From Protea cynaroides (Eukaryota > Streptophyta > Magnoliopsida > Proteales > Proteaceae), in NCBI GenBank assembly GCA_028583415.1, contig CM053265.1:20220830-20284829 (forward strand): DNA of 64,000 nucleotides, given 5' to 3'. The notes beneath the pieces were generated by a model, which had not been told where the DNA came from, made no database searches, and saw nothing but the letters and a program-made list of their open reading frames with translations. Positions 33,441-46,564 of this stretch are shown here, one piece after another. The translations under genes and the position numbers were made by a program. Position 1 is the stretch's first letter. Every line of letters starts with the position of its first letter.

Positions 33441-33453
33441 TATGGGTGGGGGA
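33441..33453 (+). other. Polypurine tract of element C, split by solo LTR
   Basis: TATGGGTGGGGGA lies right before the inserted LTR. After the insertion the sequence resumes GGGGAGT followed by TATAAAATCCGCACTCC, the start of element C's own 3' LTR. Confidence 0.75.
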
Positions 33454-35800
33454 TGTCACACCCTAATTCTAGACTAACCAGAATAGTGTGATGAACCGTA
33501 AATAAACCAACGATTCAACCAGGATCTTCTTTAGGTAGTACCCACCATATTAACCACACACACCTTTCACAGAAATAATCCGAGATAAATAACAAATAAG
33601 CAGAAGTATTATAGATAATGAACTGAGTGCCAAACAATGATATAATAATTATTTAATCCAATTACTTTCTAAAAATATAAGACATAAAGGTAAATAATCC
33701 GTTACATGTTCCAAAAACCAAATATAGCTAAACTAATAAAAAAATGCACTGGTTGCACTCACATGAAGGATCATGCGCATCTTCAACAACTTCTATGTTC
33801 ATGGTCGCAATGTAGTACATCGGCGCATTCACATAATCTTTAACAGTAGGACCTGCATCATCAACTAAAATATTCGACGTCGAAAGGGTAAGCACACATC
33901 ACGGCTCAGTAAGTAAAACAAAATAATGCAACAAACATATGCATGCATTCAATTCAATATCTTTGGTTTGGTTTTTAAGTTTACAATATGCTATAGAAAG
34001 GTTTGGTGGCCCCCGCACCTCTATACACAAGTGTGTGAATCCGCCCAATGGATCAAACACCATTGTTGTCCCACATGCACCCACCATGGAATAGAGATTG
34101 AGCTAAAGTGTTTGAATCACACACTGCCAACACTTCCCCTGATGCCCTACCCATACCAACACATAAGCCACTATTGGTGAGGGCTTGCAAACTGGGGCAA
34201 CTAACCAATCTTAAATGTCATTTAGTGTATCCAAAGCCTCACCCCAGCATCCCTCAATACATCCATAGAGATAGAGCTAAGGCCCCTCAGCAGAGTCAGA
34301 GACTATACAGTCTGAGACCACCTCCCCTGATGCCCTACGACGTAATAGTTCTACTAAGGTAATGACGATACGACGATGTCAATGGGTAAGACTTGAGTAG
34401 AGATAGAGCTATGGTCTGGTGACCAAGTCAGAGACCACAATGCCACGTCCTCCGCCTGATGCTCTACTCGCATTAAGCATATTAACCATATACACATAAT
34501 AACATGCCTATTCCTAGCATCATCATCATCATATTATAAATAAACAAAAATAAATATGCATGAGCAGCAACAACAGGAATATTTGATGACATGGGAGATG
34601 CACATTACAAGCATACAAGCATAAAACCAATCATGGCATTGGACACAATAAAGTAAATAGTTTGTTATTGTCCAATTAGTTTAGGTCTTGTTTCCTCACC
34701 TGTTAGCAAAACTCGATCTCCTTTTAAGCCTTGTAATTTTCTTTGAATCAATTTAATAACCTAAAAGTTATTTGAATTTAAGTTAGGATTCATATGTAAC
34801 ATGTTACAGTAGTCGAAAATTGAAATAGAGCACTGATAGGTGTTTGATTGGTCCTATGTCTCATACTATATTGACCTTACTGCCTACGATCGATACCCTA
34901 CGGTCACACCATATGCGACCGTACCTACGACCATATGGTTTCTGAATTCTTTCTGAATGCCTATAGTCGATACTTTGATCATGCTGGTCATGCTATGGTC
35001 GACCGTAGCTGTGACCTTGAGATTTTTAGTTACAAACTACATTCAATCCGAGTCCTTCTTGGGTTAACTCTTTGGCTCTTCAATTGGGTTTATCCTAATG
35101 ATTATTCTAAGGCTAAGTTTCTTAGTTTTACCAACTAATTACTCTAACATATTCTCTATGGTTTTCCATTGGAGGCTTGCTTAGCAATTCCCATGGTTGC
35201 ATTCTTACATTGGGTTTGGTATTTCAATTTACATTAGAAATCTTTACTCCTAGTATTCTAAGGCTACAGAGACAAGGTTCATACATTACTTATTGCAGAG
35301 AGTGTGTGGAACTCTTCTCTCAGTCTCCTCCTTAGTCTCCTCTTCTTCTCCTTCTTTTTCTTCTCTTTCCTTCTCTTTCTCTAGGGTTTACTAATGTTCT
35401 GAAAGAGTAAAAAAGGTTGAGGAACGTCCTTTATAGAGAAAAAATTCTCCATATAGAGTTCTCCAACATTAGGAAAGAAATCCTCCTTAAATTAGGAAAG
35501 TTTCCATCTCGGAGTTTGATCTAAGGTCTCACGATCGATGGCCTATGATGGCAAAATCCGTCGACCATAGGGTCGAAAACATAGACCATAGGGTCCTGGA
35601 TCAGTGACCTTTGTTTCTTTTCTTATGGTCGACCATACCTACCCAGGTATTCGACCATACGCATACTTTTGAGCATTTTTAACTCGATTCATACCTGATT
35701 TTGTGATCCATCTTCACACGGTCGGTCCACTTGGTCTAATAATGATGGGAAGACCTGGCACGACACGGTTAGAACAAGTTAGTGGAGTGTGGGTCTTACA
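33454..35800 (-). repeat. Solo Tekay-like LTR inserted in polypurine tract of element C
   Basis: TGTCACACCC...GGTCTTACA, 2347 bp, flanked by GGGGA on both sides (33449-33453 and 35801-35805). It lies opposite to the transcription of element C. The minus-strand TATA box TCTATAAAGG is at about 35429-35438. Motif arrays of the TATGGTCGACC/CGACCATA type are at 34850-35010 and 35525-35670. Confidence 0.88.
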
Positions 35801-35805
35801 GGGGA

Positions 35806-37150
35806 GTTATAAAATCCGCACTCCACGAACCCGGTCCAACACGGATTATGTCAGACAAAGCAGTAGAATGACGAGGCTATTGTTCAAGGTACAAAATTGG
35901 CAACTTTAGCTTTGATCAATCTGACTGGTTGAGCTTGTCCGATCTCGTGGGTAGTACCACCGATCAGTGCCACTAGACAACCTATATCCCAATCTGAGGA
36001 AGAGATTTGGTGGGACCCACCTTTCAAAACCCTTGCATGGAGCCCTTCCATACGTAGGAGAGTCTCCTAAAAGGAAACTCTTTCCTGTATAAGGGCCTTT
36101 ACCCTCAAATTGGATCTCTCTAATTACTTTTCTAAAACCCTAGAGTCTGAGAGAGAGATCTGAGAGGGAAGCTGTGGAGAAAAAGAAGGCTGCAAAGGGG
36201 AGGATCATCGTTAAAGCAAGAACTTACTGTCAATTTCCAATTTACATCGTTACAAAACTAACGGTAAGTTCCTAATCACTATAAAAGGGTTAGGATATAC
36301 ATGGGATGGGGATCACAGCCATTCACGACTATTGATTGGTTCCAATACGTTGATGGAATGGACCTGGTTGTTTAGGCTGTTCCCTATGATCTAGTATAAT
36401 TAACGTCGTATTAATTGAGACCTAACACATCTTCGACCATAAACGATGTAGGATGAACCTTAGAACAAGTCGAGGGATTGACTCTAAAGCAAAGATAGAC
36501 GGAGAACCAACCTAGACAATGTCCAGTGTATTCTCTGGTGGGACTCATAGTCACACCAGTGAGTTGATCGATGGGACATATAGTGCCACCGGTGACACCA
36601 CCGATCATATTCAAAAAACCCCAAAAACTTGACCGGTGAGGTGACCAGCTTGGCTATTGTCAGACTAGACAGTGCCACCGGTTAATGTCTAGTGGGACTT
36701 ATCCCACTTTGGACAGTGAATCCGAAGAAGGAAAAATTACCAGAATGTGACCTAATTTAATCTTACTGTTGTTTAGGACTTGTAAGCAAGCAAAACTAGT
36801 CTTTGCAGCTCAGAGAATGTCTAACATCACTCAACAGGTAAGGGATGGTACCCCAAACTAAATGATTAACTAATTAATGAACCTTGCATGTTGTTTAGTG
36901 CACTGTTTGATAACATGTCATCAGATATTTGTTATTATTCTTTATGCATTGTTATTTCCATTGTCATGAGATATATGTTAGACATGTGTTGTTTAGTTGG
37001 TCTGTTGGGTGGAAAGAGGTTGGAGCCTTGGACCATTCATCGCACTGACACTATTTTGTATCATCGACTACCTTAGCGTACTTGGTAAGAAGTAGGATAT
37101 CAGGGGGGGTGCTGGCGGTATTGGTTGTAGCCTTACCGTTAGGCTCTAGC
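35806..37150 (+). repeat. Own 3' LTR of element C, truncated
   Basis: It starts TATAAAATCCGCACTCCACG (ancestral TGTAAGACCCGCACTC) after the polypurine tract. A TATA-like CTGTATAAGGG lies near 36090, the donor-like TAACG|GTAAGT at 36264 and motif arrays of GTGCCACCGGT/GACCGGTGAGG type at about 35925-35985 and 36540-36710. It is cut by the LTR beginning at 37151. Confidence 0.7.
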
Positions 37151-37931
37151 TGTCACACCTCAATTTCATACTATTCAGAATGGTGTGATGAACCGCTAAT
37201 AAACCAACGGTTCAACCAGGATCTCAAATAGGCTTGTCCTTTTGCTTAAATCATACACATCCACATCCATAATCAGAGTAAATAAACAATAGCGGAAGTC
37301 TTATATATTAAATGAACTGAGGGTCTAGCTGTGATAGAGTAAATAATTATCCAATTATCTCCACAAGGACTAAGACATAAATTAGAATAATTAAATCAAT
37401 TACATTGTCTGTATAATTTAAACCAAATCTAATCGAAAACACAAGAGTTGCACTCGCATGAAGAATCATGCGACTCCATCATAACTTTAACATCCATCGC
37501 CGCCGCATGTCCATACATCGGAGCATTTATATAATCTTCTACGGTGGTACCTGCATCATCAATTAAAAAGATTCAACGTCGAAAGGGTGAGCACACATCA
37601 CGGCTCAGTGAGCAAACAAAACAATGCAACAAACATATGCATGTATTCAATTCTTATCTTTGGTCTGGTTCATAAGTTTGCAATGTGCTATAGAAAGATT
37701 TGGTGGCCGCCTCACCTCTATACACAGGGTGTGTAAGCCCATCCAATGGATCAAACACCATTGTCATCCACATCCACCCCACCATGGAATAGAGATAGAG
37801 CTAAAGTGCTTAGGACCACACCGCATCACACTTCCCCTGATGCTCTACCCATACCAACACGTAAGCCCCTGTTGGCGAGGGCTTACAAACTGGGCTCGCA
37901 ACTAACCAATTCTAATATCAAACAGTGTATC
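37151..37931 (-). repeat. Truncated Tekay-like LTR
   Basis: It starts TGTCACACCTCAATTTCA and follows the other LTRs (TTGCACTCGCATGAAG, GGTGAGCACACATCACGG, AACTAACCAATTCTAAT) until about 37931, where it is joined directly to the element D LTR fragment. One end is intact and the other lost, so no target duplication can be checked. Confidence 0.8.
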
Positions 37932-38862
37932 ACTGGTTTGGACCAAGGTTGACATTTCATAGTCCATTTCTGTCACCCTTCCATATGGAATTTTTCGATA
38001 GTATCTATTCTAAATTTTTTGCGTTTACTTTGTAGAACATTAAAAATGAGGAATATTGGAACTTGAATAATCTCATTTGGAAATAAAATGGTCAACTTAT
38101 GAATTTATGAAGTTTAAGTAGGCCAATTATCGATAATTTGGCTGACCATTCTGCATGGGATCCTTCAGAGACTTCTATCGGAAATCCTTTATGTCCACTT
38201 TGTAGAGTAGTAAAAATAGAACATAATGAAACTAAAATTACCTGATTTGAATATGAGGTGACTAAAATATGAATTTTCGAAGATTAAATGACCATTCCAA
38301 TGTGTAATTTTGCATGGGACCCTTAGGAGACTTATACCCGATATTTTTTACGTCTATTTTGTAGAACATTACAAATGAAGAATAATGACCTTGGAATCAT
38401 CTGAATCTGACGTAGAATGACAAAGATATAAAGCTTTGAAGTTCTAACGATAATTTTGCATGAAAACTTGCATGGGGACCACTAGTGATTTCTACCCGGG
38501 ATTTTTTACATCCACTTTGAAGAGGACTGAAAATAAGGAATATTGGCCTTTAATTCATCTGTTTCTGATATCAGATGACCAAGATATGATGTCTTGAAGT
38601 TTGAATGATAATGCATGCATCATACGATAATTAAGTAAATGCTCTTGCACTTTCAAACTGTGATATCTTCCTTGTTTGACATCAGAATTTGATGATTCCG
38701 ATCTCATTTCGAAGATAATATCACGACCTGTACATCCAAGTAGGTAATATCATATGACCCTGCTGTGGGGTTCATTAGAGAATCCCAATCTTTGGGTTAA
38801 AGGCTGAAAACCTGCTATGTTGGTTCACTTATGCTGAGGGTGGCAAAAATGGGGTGCTTACA
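37932..38862 (-). repeat. 3' LTR of element D, truncated to about 930 bp
   Basis: A near-identical direct repeat of 53090-54021, ending GTGGCAAAAATGGGGTGCTT then ACA. The left part was lost at the junction with the Tekay-like LTR fragment. The ORF-like pieces are not conserved between the copies. Confidence 0.85.
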
Positions 38863-38881
38863 GATGCCCCTCTTTAGCCGA
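38863..38881 (-). other. Polypurine tract of element D
   Basis: The minus strand reads CGGCTAAAGAGGGGCATC directly before TGTAAGCACCCC. AAAGAGGGGCATC-type tracts are common in plant Ty3/gypsy elements. Confidence 0.75.
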
Positions 38882-39082
38882 GATTGTTACCAATTGAAGA
38901 TTGAAGATAAAAGAACCACATCTTTGGGATATGAGTGAGATTGCTTATTGGACTGCACTTAGGGTAATTTGTCCTAAACTGCCTACGTATTCTAAGGGTG
39001 TCCTAGAAATCAAGCCCAGAACGTAGTTCGACTGGCAAGAAGGTTTGCTCTTCTTGAAAAGATTGGTGATTGTTCCTCTTAT

Positions 39083-39660
39083 GTGAAGCTAGGCTGTGAA
39101 TACAAGGCTCATTTGTAGGCTGAGAACCTCTTCTTGTTGAGGTGGGACTCATGATGCAAGGTACGTACGGGCTTGAATCCAGCTGATCCATTTATAGGCT
39201 GATAAACCTCTTCTTGTATGAAGCTAGGCTGTGAATACAAGGCTCATTTGTAGGCTGGGAACCTCTTCTTGCTGAGGTGGAACTCCTGATGCAAGGTACT
39301 CGTAGGCTTGAACTCGGCTTGATCCATTTGTAGGCTGATAAACCTCTTCTTGTACGGAGCTAGGCTGTGAATACAAGACTCATTTGTAGGCTGGGAACCT
39401 CTTCTTGCTGAGGTGGAACTCATGATGCAAGGTACTCGCGGGCTTGAACCCGGCTTGATCCATTTGTAGGTTGATAAACCTCTTCTTGTATGAAGCTAGG
39501 CTGTGAATACAAGGCTCATTTGTAGGCTGAGAACCTCTTCTTGCTAAGATAGAACTCATGATGCAAGGTACACGCGGGCTTGGACACGGCTTGATCCATT
39601 TGTAGGCTGATAAACCTCTTTTTGTATGAAGCTAGACTGTGCATACAAGGCTGATTGCAC
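39083..39660. repeat. Tandem repeat, unit about 136 bp, 4-5 copies
   Basis: Units start GAAGCTAGGCTGTGAATACA and include GGGAACCTCTTCTTGCTGAG and TTGATCCATTTGTAGGCTGA. Copy starts fall near 39083, 39219, 39356, 39491 and 39627. Confidence 0.88.
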
Positions 39661-39759
39661 GAGCTTGGGCTTAGCTTTGATTTGTTTGGATGGAGGACTT
39701 GTTGTCTTTTCTTTGATTGAACTGAGGCTCTTTTGATTAAGATTCTGAGATTGATTTTC

Positions 39760-40370
39760 TGAATAAGCTAGTGCTCTGCATTTGATTCACTTATAGGCTG
39801 AAGTTGACTTGATCTTTGAATGAGCTAGGGCTCTACATTTGATTCACTAATAGGCTGAGATTGATTTGAAGTTTGGATGAGCTAGGGCTCTGCATTTGAT
39901 TCACTAATAGACTGAAATTGACTTGATATTTGAATGAGCTAGGGCTCTATATTTGATTCACTAATTGACTGAGATTGATTTGAACTTTGGATGAGCTAGG
40001 GCTCTGCATTTGATTTACTTATAGGTTGAGATTGACTTGATCTTTGGATGAGCTTGGGCTCTGCATTTGATTCACTTATAGACTGAGATTGATTTGAACT
40101 TTGGATGAGCTAGGGCTCTGCATTTGATTCACTTATAGATTGAGATTGATTTGAACTTTGGATGAGCTAGGGCTCTGCATTTGATTCACTAATAGGCTGA
40201 GATTGACTTGATCTTTGAATGAGCTAGGGCTCTACATTTGATTCACTAATAGCCTGAGATTGACTTGATCTTTGAATGAGCTAGGGCTCTACATTTGATT
40301 CACTAATAGGCTGAGATTGATTTGAACTTAGGTTGAGCTAGGGCTCTACATTTGATTATGAAATGAGCAA
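39760..40370. repeat. Tandem repeat, unit about 57 bp, about 10 copies
   Basis: Unit GAGCTAGGGCTCTGCATTTG followed by ATTCACTAATAGGCTGAGAT and TGACTTGATCTTTGAAT, with variants. Confidence 0.88.
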
Positions 40371-43300
40371 AAACTCAGAAGGTTACTTTTAGGTGAGGAA
40401 TTTTCTATTGATTCTGAAATGAGCATGAACTCAGAAGGTCACTTATAGGGTGATACTGAATGACTTATCTTTGAAGTTCCTACCAACTTTGGACCTTCGG
40501 GGTTGAAAATTGGAATATCCTTCTTGGAAGCTCTATGGCTATGAACCTTCGGGATTGAAAACTAGAATATCCTCTTTAGTAGCTTTCTTGCTATGAACCT
40601 TTGGGATGCTCGAAAGTGACCCACATAGGAAGTTTTTGTTGACTTTGAACCTTTAGGGTTGAAATCTGACCCATCTTGGAAGTCTCTTGACTTCGAACCT
40701 GTAAAGTGCTGGACATATTTGAAATGATGGTGAATTCCTTGGTAGTTTTCTAAGGTTTTTGCCCCCGCTTTATTGGTGATGGCATAAAACATGGCATCAA
40801 TGGAAATGGTGTCATGGAGTTTGCTGGCATGATACCTAGATTTGAAATTTGTCATTTATGACCTGGTACTGAAAGTTTGACTCAATTTCAGCACGATAGT
40901 GATGACTTGGTTGCTCCCTTGGAAGGGTTTGAAAGTGATGATTTTCTTCAGCCAATATTGGTGTTGTAGGATATTGGATTAAAAGAAACTCTAGCAAGGA
41001 TTTTGGAGAAGAATGAGAGGAGCTTGACAGTCTCTAACCAAAGTTATTTTATTGATTGACCTTGATGTTAAACTGTCGAGGGGCATCTGGTCAACTAGGT
41101 TCTTTGATTGTGCACTATGGTAGACCAAATTGGTAGAACAACCAAACGGCGATGAAATGTGATATGGGTTTGGCCCTTGATCTAGGCTCATGAAAAGCTC
41201 AGGGCTTTCCAACATTGTTGTGCCAATTTTGAAAGATGAATGAACCATGGCCCCAAAGTAGGCACGAGGAGCAAAGGATTCGAAGTGTTCATTCAGAAAA
41301 TTTGGTGACCAACTCCTAACAGGTGAGCGACTACATTGGATTTTCTTCATCAATAGGATTGGGAGAACTGAGAAATTGGCAAAAATCAACTTGGATGGAC
41401 CTACTTCTATTGACTATAAAAGTCAGTGACTTTAGACTAGACAATGGATCCTAGATGCAATGCTCATAATCAAGTTCAATTCCTCTACCTAGGGTATATC
41501 TATGCCCCAGTTTCTGCATGTTGTGACAGACCGCTACTATAGTGTGCTAGGGGAAAGATAGAAGGAAATGGGAAATCCAACAGAGTTGGAACTAGGTTGA
41601 ATCTGGATTGCATCCAGAATTTGACCATGCTTCCAAGGTCAAGGGAAGATTGACAGATTGATTGCAGAAAGTGACTTCTTAGATAAACCTTTCTTGAATT
41701 TTGAAAAATGAGGGAGCTGATGATTTGATCAATTTGGCTACATCCGTAACCAGGCCATGAGAATTTGCACTCTCCCTAACGTGACAAAAGGATTTGAAGA
41801 TAGAATTCTGTTGAAAGGCAATACTATGGAGCCCAACAGATGATGGTTTATTCGACTCCTCCGAGTATGATTCACTGGAGAGCAAGAGGGGTTCCTTTCC
41901 TTGTGGAGGGTAGACTGGGTATGACACTTGTCCACATGAACCACTGGATTTTCTATGAAAGGCCAATGAGGGCAATGCCTTAAGGTTGCATTAGGTCGTC
42001 TATCCCCACTGAGGTATTATGGGTTGCCCATTGAGGTTTCTTGGGTTGCTTTTCTTTGCTGAGGTTTCTTTTCTTCCCTTTATTTTTTTCATTTTTTCTT
42101 TTTGCAAACCCCATCTTGGGTTGAATAAAGAGTCCTGATATGGTGAGGATATTGCCAAAATTATTTTCCTATCCAATGGTCTGAAACCCTTAGGGGAAAT
42201 CCGAACGGCATGACTTTCATGACAAATGGGTAGCCTTCCCCTACTGTTTAAGTTGACACCTACACGCATTGATAGGCGGACAGCTATTTGAATCATCACT
42301 AAAAGTGACCTTAGGGAAATGCAGTCCCACACCAAAATTAAAAATGGTATCGAATTATGTTTTCCTTTCTTGGAGATGTTCAGATGGAACACGTGTCTTA
42401 ACAAGCTACATTGAGATGCCGAATCAGTCCCGATCATATCTGGGCCTGAAACCTTTAAATTTGTTGACAAGTATTGATGTTGAAGGTCCGGGAGGACTGA
42501 TGTGAAACTGTCCACATGGGTCTACCATTGGGAGAGTGTTTGGTTATTTATGTAGAATGAGTTTGTCTTACCGAGAAGATCCCATTTTATTGGCTTGAGA
42601 AATAAAGGGCTTATAGGAACCTTGGGAAGCCATCGGATGTAATGAACGACAGATGAGAGTTCTAGCCAGATTCATTAATTTGTACATAAAATGATGACAT
42701 GATCATGAGATATAATGCCATAAAAACTGATAATCAAAAGAAGGGCTTGTGATAGAGACTCCTTGGAAGGCCGTCGGATTGATAGATGGGAGAGAGAGTC
42801 TAATGCCGATGAGAAATCTTTCTCTGATGATGAAGAAGTGATGAGATCGTCTCCCGTAAAGGCGGGATGTAATTGACCAAAATTAAAAGTTCGGTCCAAC
42901 ATGCTGTGAATCTCGAAGAACGATCACACTTGCTATTAGGCTTTGATTGGAACTACCATCCTCTTGAAGTAAGAGGCACAATTGACTTACTGTCGAGCTC
43001 CAATGCCATTCAACATCATACTATTTTCTTTTCTTCTTCTTCTTTTTTTTTTTTTTTGGATGTGGAGGCCACATAATGCAGTGCTTTGCTTGATCGCAAA
43101 GTTAAATCATGACTTTCAATATTAGATTTGAATCTTCTTCTTCCAAACATTTACAATCAGATAGAACATCTTTGCCCCAGTTAGTACTCTGATCTTTTGT
43201 AAACTTTATGAACATTTGTGACTGCTCATCTAGTATCTGATTTTATCTGAATGATGAATCCATATGTTGTCCTCTGGAAGTTAATCATCACTTGCTGTGT

Positions 43301-44149
43301 GATATGACTACCTCCCATTATTGACGTAGATAAAACATAGGCTTGAATTTTCTTTTTCTCTCTTTTTTTTTCTTGTTTTTTGGTATTCTTATGACCTTAT
43401 TCTTTGATTTTGAGATTGATCATTCATCATGTATCTCTTGCTTGCAGATGATGTACTTTGTAAGAACTTTGGTATTTCTATCCTTTTGGTGGCACATCTG
43501 TCCTCCACTCATTCGTACTGACTGACTGGCCTGTTGATATGATCTGTTACTATCTGATGCTTTCCTTGGAATCTTTTCATAGGTAGAACAAATGGCGGCT
43601 TCTCCAATACATGTTTCTTGAGAGTACTCTTGTGTCTCCCGATTGATTATTTAAAGCTTTCCCAGACATGTTGGACCTTTCTTTCTCAAGAGGCCAAGTG
43701 GCATAGAAGTTCAAGAGACGGCTCATCGTTTCAATCATCTTTAGAGTCAGAATTGAATGCGCACGTAGAATAGGAGGATGTATGAAACTGGGAGAAAATG
43801 TATGGAAGAGACAAAGCACAGAGTTTGAAATCCCAAACGGGATGATTTTCTTTTACTTACAGGGCAGATTGGACTAGACTTGTCAACAAGCATATCAATC
43901 TTGGACCTAGACATGGATGACCTATTGAATACCGATAATTGAAAATTAAAACAACTAGTTCGTCCAAACGGCTCCAGTTGGGCATAACGCCTTCGATGAC
44001 CACCTTTAGTCGTTGTGGGAATAAATCTTCCTTCAGACCTCTAACAGCAGGACTCATCATGCCCCTCTATCAATAGGTGCAAGATCCCTACCTTTCAGGG
44101 TTCCATACAATTCTTACCCTTTTTTTTTTCTCAGTTTAGGATTAATTCA
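40371..44149. other. Interior of element D without recognisable genes
   Basis: Scattered minus-strand frames of 70-171 codons (for example 40991-41389 and 42000-42515) have no recognisable domain and no coding-like conservation that I can test. Several C-to-T-rich 'gccccagtttggg' phrases foreshadow the repeat that follows. I treat the stretch as non-coding. Confidence 0.45.
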
Positions 44150-45300
44150 TAACCAGACTATTGCTTTTTAAACTCAAGGTTACTCTGGTTCATGCCCCAG
44201 TTTGGGGTTCAATGGATTCATCAATAGACCGCTTCTAGTTGAGTTCAAAATCATTCTAGCTTGTGCCCCAACTTGGGGATCAAGGAGTATCGCCATTGAA
44301 CTGCACCATTTTAAGTCCAAGATTAGACTAGTTTATGCCTTGGCTTGGGGGTTCAATGGATTTCTTCATTAGACCACTCTCAGTTTGGGTCCAAGGTCAA
44401 TTTGGTTTATGCCCCAGTTTAGGGCATAATGGCTTTTCTCATTAGACTACACTCAATTTGGGTCCAAGTTCAATCTTGTTCATACCCAACTTAGGGTTCA
44501 ATGGTTTTCCTCACTGGACTGCATTCAATTCGGGTCCAAGTTAAATCTGGTTCATGCCTAACTTAGGACTCAAGGGCTTTCCTCATTTGACCACACTCAA
44601 TTTGGGTCCAAGGTCAATTTGGTTCATGCCCTAGTTTAGGGCATAATGGCTTTCCTTATTAGACAACACTCAATTTGGGTCCAAGGTCAATCTGGTTCAT
44701 GACCAGCTTAGGGCTCATGGCTTTCCTCATTGGACCACACTCAATTCAGGCCCAAGGTCAATCCTGTTCATGCCCAACTTAGGGCTCAAGGGCTTTCCTC
44801 ATTGGACCACACTCAATTTGGGTCCAAGGTCAATTTGGTTCATGCCCAACTTAGGGCTCAAGGGCTTTTCTCATTGGACCGCACTTAATTTGGGTCCAAG
44901 GTCAATTTGGCTCATGACCAGCTTAGGGCTCAATGGCTTTCCTCATTGGACCGCACTCAATTTGGGTCCAAGTTCAATCCGGTTCATGCCCAACTTAGGG
45001 CTTAATGGCTTTCCTCATTGGACTGTACTCAATTCAGGTCCCAAGTTAATCCAGTTCATGCCCCAGTTGAGGGCTCAAGGGCTTTCCTCATTGGACCGCA
45101 CTCAATTTGGGTCCAAGTTTAATTTGGTTCATGCCCAACTTAGGGCTCAAGGGCTTTCCTCATTGAACCATACCCAATTCAAACCCAAGGTTAATCCGGT
45201 TCATGCCCCAGTTCAGAGGTCATTGGCTTTCCTCATTGGACCGCACTAAATTTGGGTCCAAGTTCAATCTAGTTCATGCCCTAGTTTATGGGTTAAGGGT
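44150..45300. repeat. Tandem repeat, unit about 72 bp, about 15 copies
   Basis: Unit GTTCATGCCCAACTTAGGGC, TCAAGGGCTTTCCTCATTGG, ACCACACTCAATTTGGGTCC. Because 72 is a multiple of three, it creates a spurious 159-codon frame at 44770-45249 with a repeated LGLKGFPHWT phrase. Confidence 0.92.
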
Positions 45301-45589
45301 TTCATCAATGGACCATTCCCTAGCCGTGATTTTGGTTCCTATCCTAGCCTAGGGTATATTGGATCTCTTCTTTAGTTTTTTTCATTCCTTCTCTAAGAAA
45401 TATGAGGGCAACTCTTTGGATTCTAGCATTTCCTTGGCCAATGGGGTAGAAATGCCCGTGATGGGATAGCACTATTATAGCTGAAGGTTCATGGTTTCTG
45501 ATGACTCCAGAATCTGGAACTGATCTTACCGATAATCAATGGGGAATGCTTTTCATTCACCATTCCTAACAAGCGATCCTAACTTGTAG

Positions 45590-45890
45590 CACTGGGCTAT
45601 GATAGACATGGATCGGGCTCTAATTGATAGAGCCAGAGGTGGATTTTGAATTGATCTCTGATTAATAGATACAATGTTGACTTTAAACTGGTCTCTAATT
45701 GATAGAGATCAAGATTGACTTTGAATTGATGTCTGATTAATAGAGATCAAGATTGACAGTCATGGACTGGGCTCTAGTTGCTAGAGGCAGGGATTGCTTG
45801 GGTTGGGCTCCGATTGATAGAGGCCAGGGATGACAATCGAGGATTGGACTCTAATTGCTAGAGATGATGGATTGATTGAGTTGAAATGAC
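45590..45890. repeat. Imperfect tandem repeat, unit about 45-55 bp
   Basis: Recurrent GGGCTCTAATTGATAGAG and GATTGA phrases, five to six degenerate copies. Confidence 0.65.
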
Positions 45891-45939
45891 TAAAATTCTC
45901 TTCGATTCCTTCATGAAATGGAACATGGACCAAAGGTAA

Positions 45940-46560
45940 TGGTTGAACAGGCCTAGAGGCTAACTCATGCCCACATTGAGTTCATATGAATGGAACCTTT
46001 CTTAGTTCCAACATGAATCAGAGCCTGAACTGGAGTTGACGGTTGGAAAAGCCTAGGAGCTAATTAAATTCAAATGAATGGAACTCTTCTTAGTTCCAAC
46101 ATGAATCAGAACTTAAACCACAATTGATGGATGGATAAGCCTAGTGGCTAATTGGATTCGGATGAATGGGACTCTTCTTAATTCCAACATGAATCAGAAC
46201 CTGAACCAAAGTTGATGGTTGGATAAGCCTAGGGGCTAAATGAATTCAGATGAATGGAACTCTTCTTAGTTCCAACATGAATTAGAACCTGAACCAAAGT
46301 TGATGGTTGGACAGGCCTAGTGGCTAATTGAATTCAGATGAATGGAACTCTTCTTAGTTCCAACATGAATCAGAATCCTAACCAAAGTTGATGGTTGGAT
46401 AAGCCTAGTGGCTAATTGAATTCAGATGAAGGGAACTTTTCCTAGTTCCGACATGAATCAGAACCCTAACCAAAGTTGATGGTTGGATAAGCCTAGTGGC
46501 TAATTAAATTCAGTTGAATGGAAATTTTCCTAGTTCTGACATGAATCAAAACCTAAATAG
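45940..46560. repeat. Tandem repeat, unit about 88 bp, about 7 copies
   Basis: Unit GGCTAATTGAATTCAGATGA, ATGGAACTCTTCTTAGTTCC, AACATGAATCAGAACC, AAAGTTGATGGTTGGATAAG. Confidence 0.88.
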
Positions 46561-46564
46561 GAGG

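Larger units (their letters stand above)
27430..37150 (+). mobile_element. Old Tekay-like Ty3/gypsy element C, 5'-truncated
   Basis: Plus-strand order: remnant of the antisense gene, its intron and promoter array, gag, mini-intron, pro-pol, polypurine tract and the start of its own 3' LTR. The 5' LTR and primer site are missing. A solo LTR (33454-35800) is inserted in the polypurine tract, and another LTR cuts the 3' LTR at 37151. Many stops show that it is the oldest Tekay-like copy here. Confidence 0.85.

Noticed and set aside
33454..35800. Element C having LTRs inverted relative to its pol
   Set aside because: GGGGA on both sides and resumption of C's own LTR start after 35805 show a nested solo LTR instead.
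40991..42515. Minus-strand ORFs of 98-171 codons in element D
   Set aside because: I find no domain or motif; open frames of this size occur by chance over 10 kb, so I leave them as non-coding.
44770..45249. 159-codon plus-strand ORF with a repeated LGLKGFPHWT phrase
   Set aside because: It exists only because the tandem repeat unit is 72 bp, a multiple of three; the repeat continues outside the frame.
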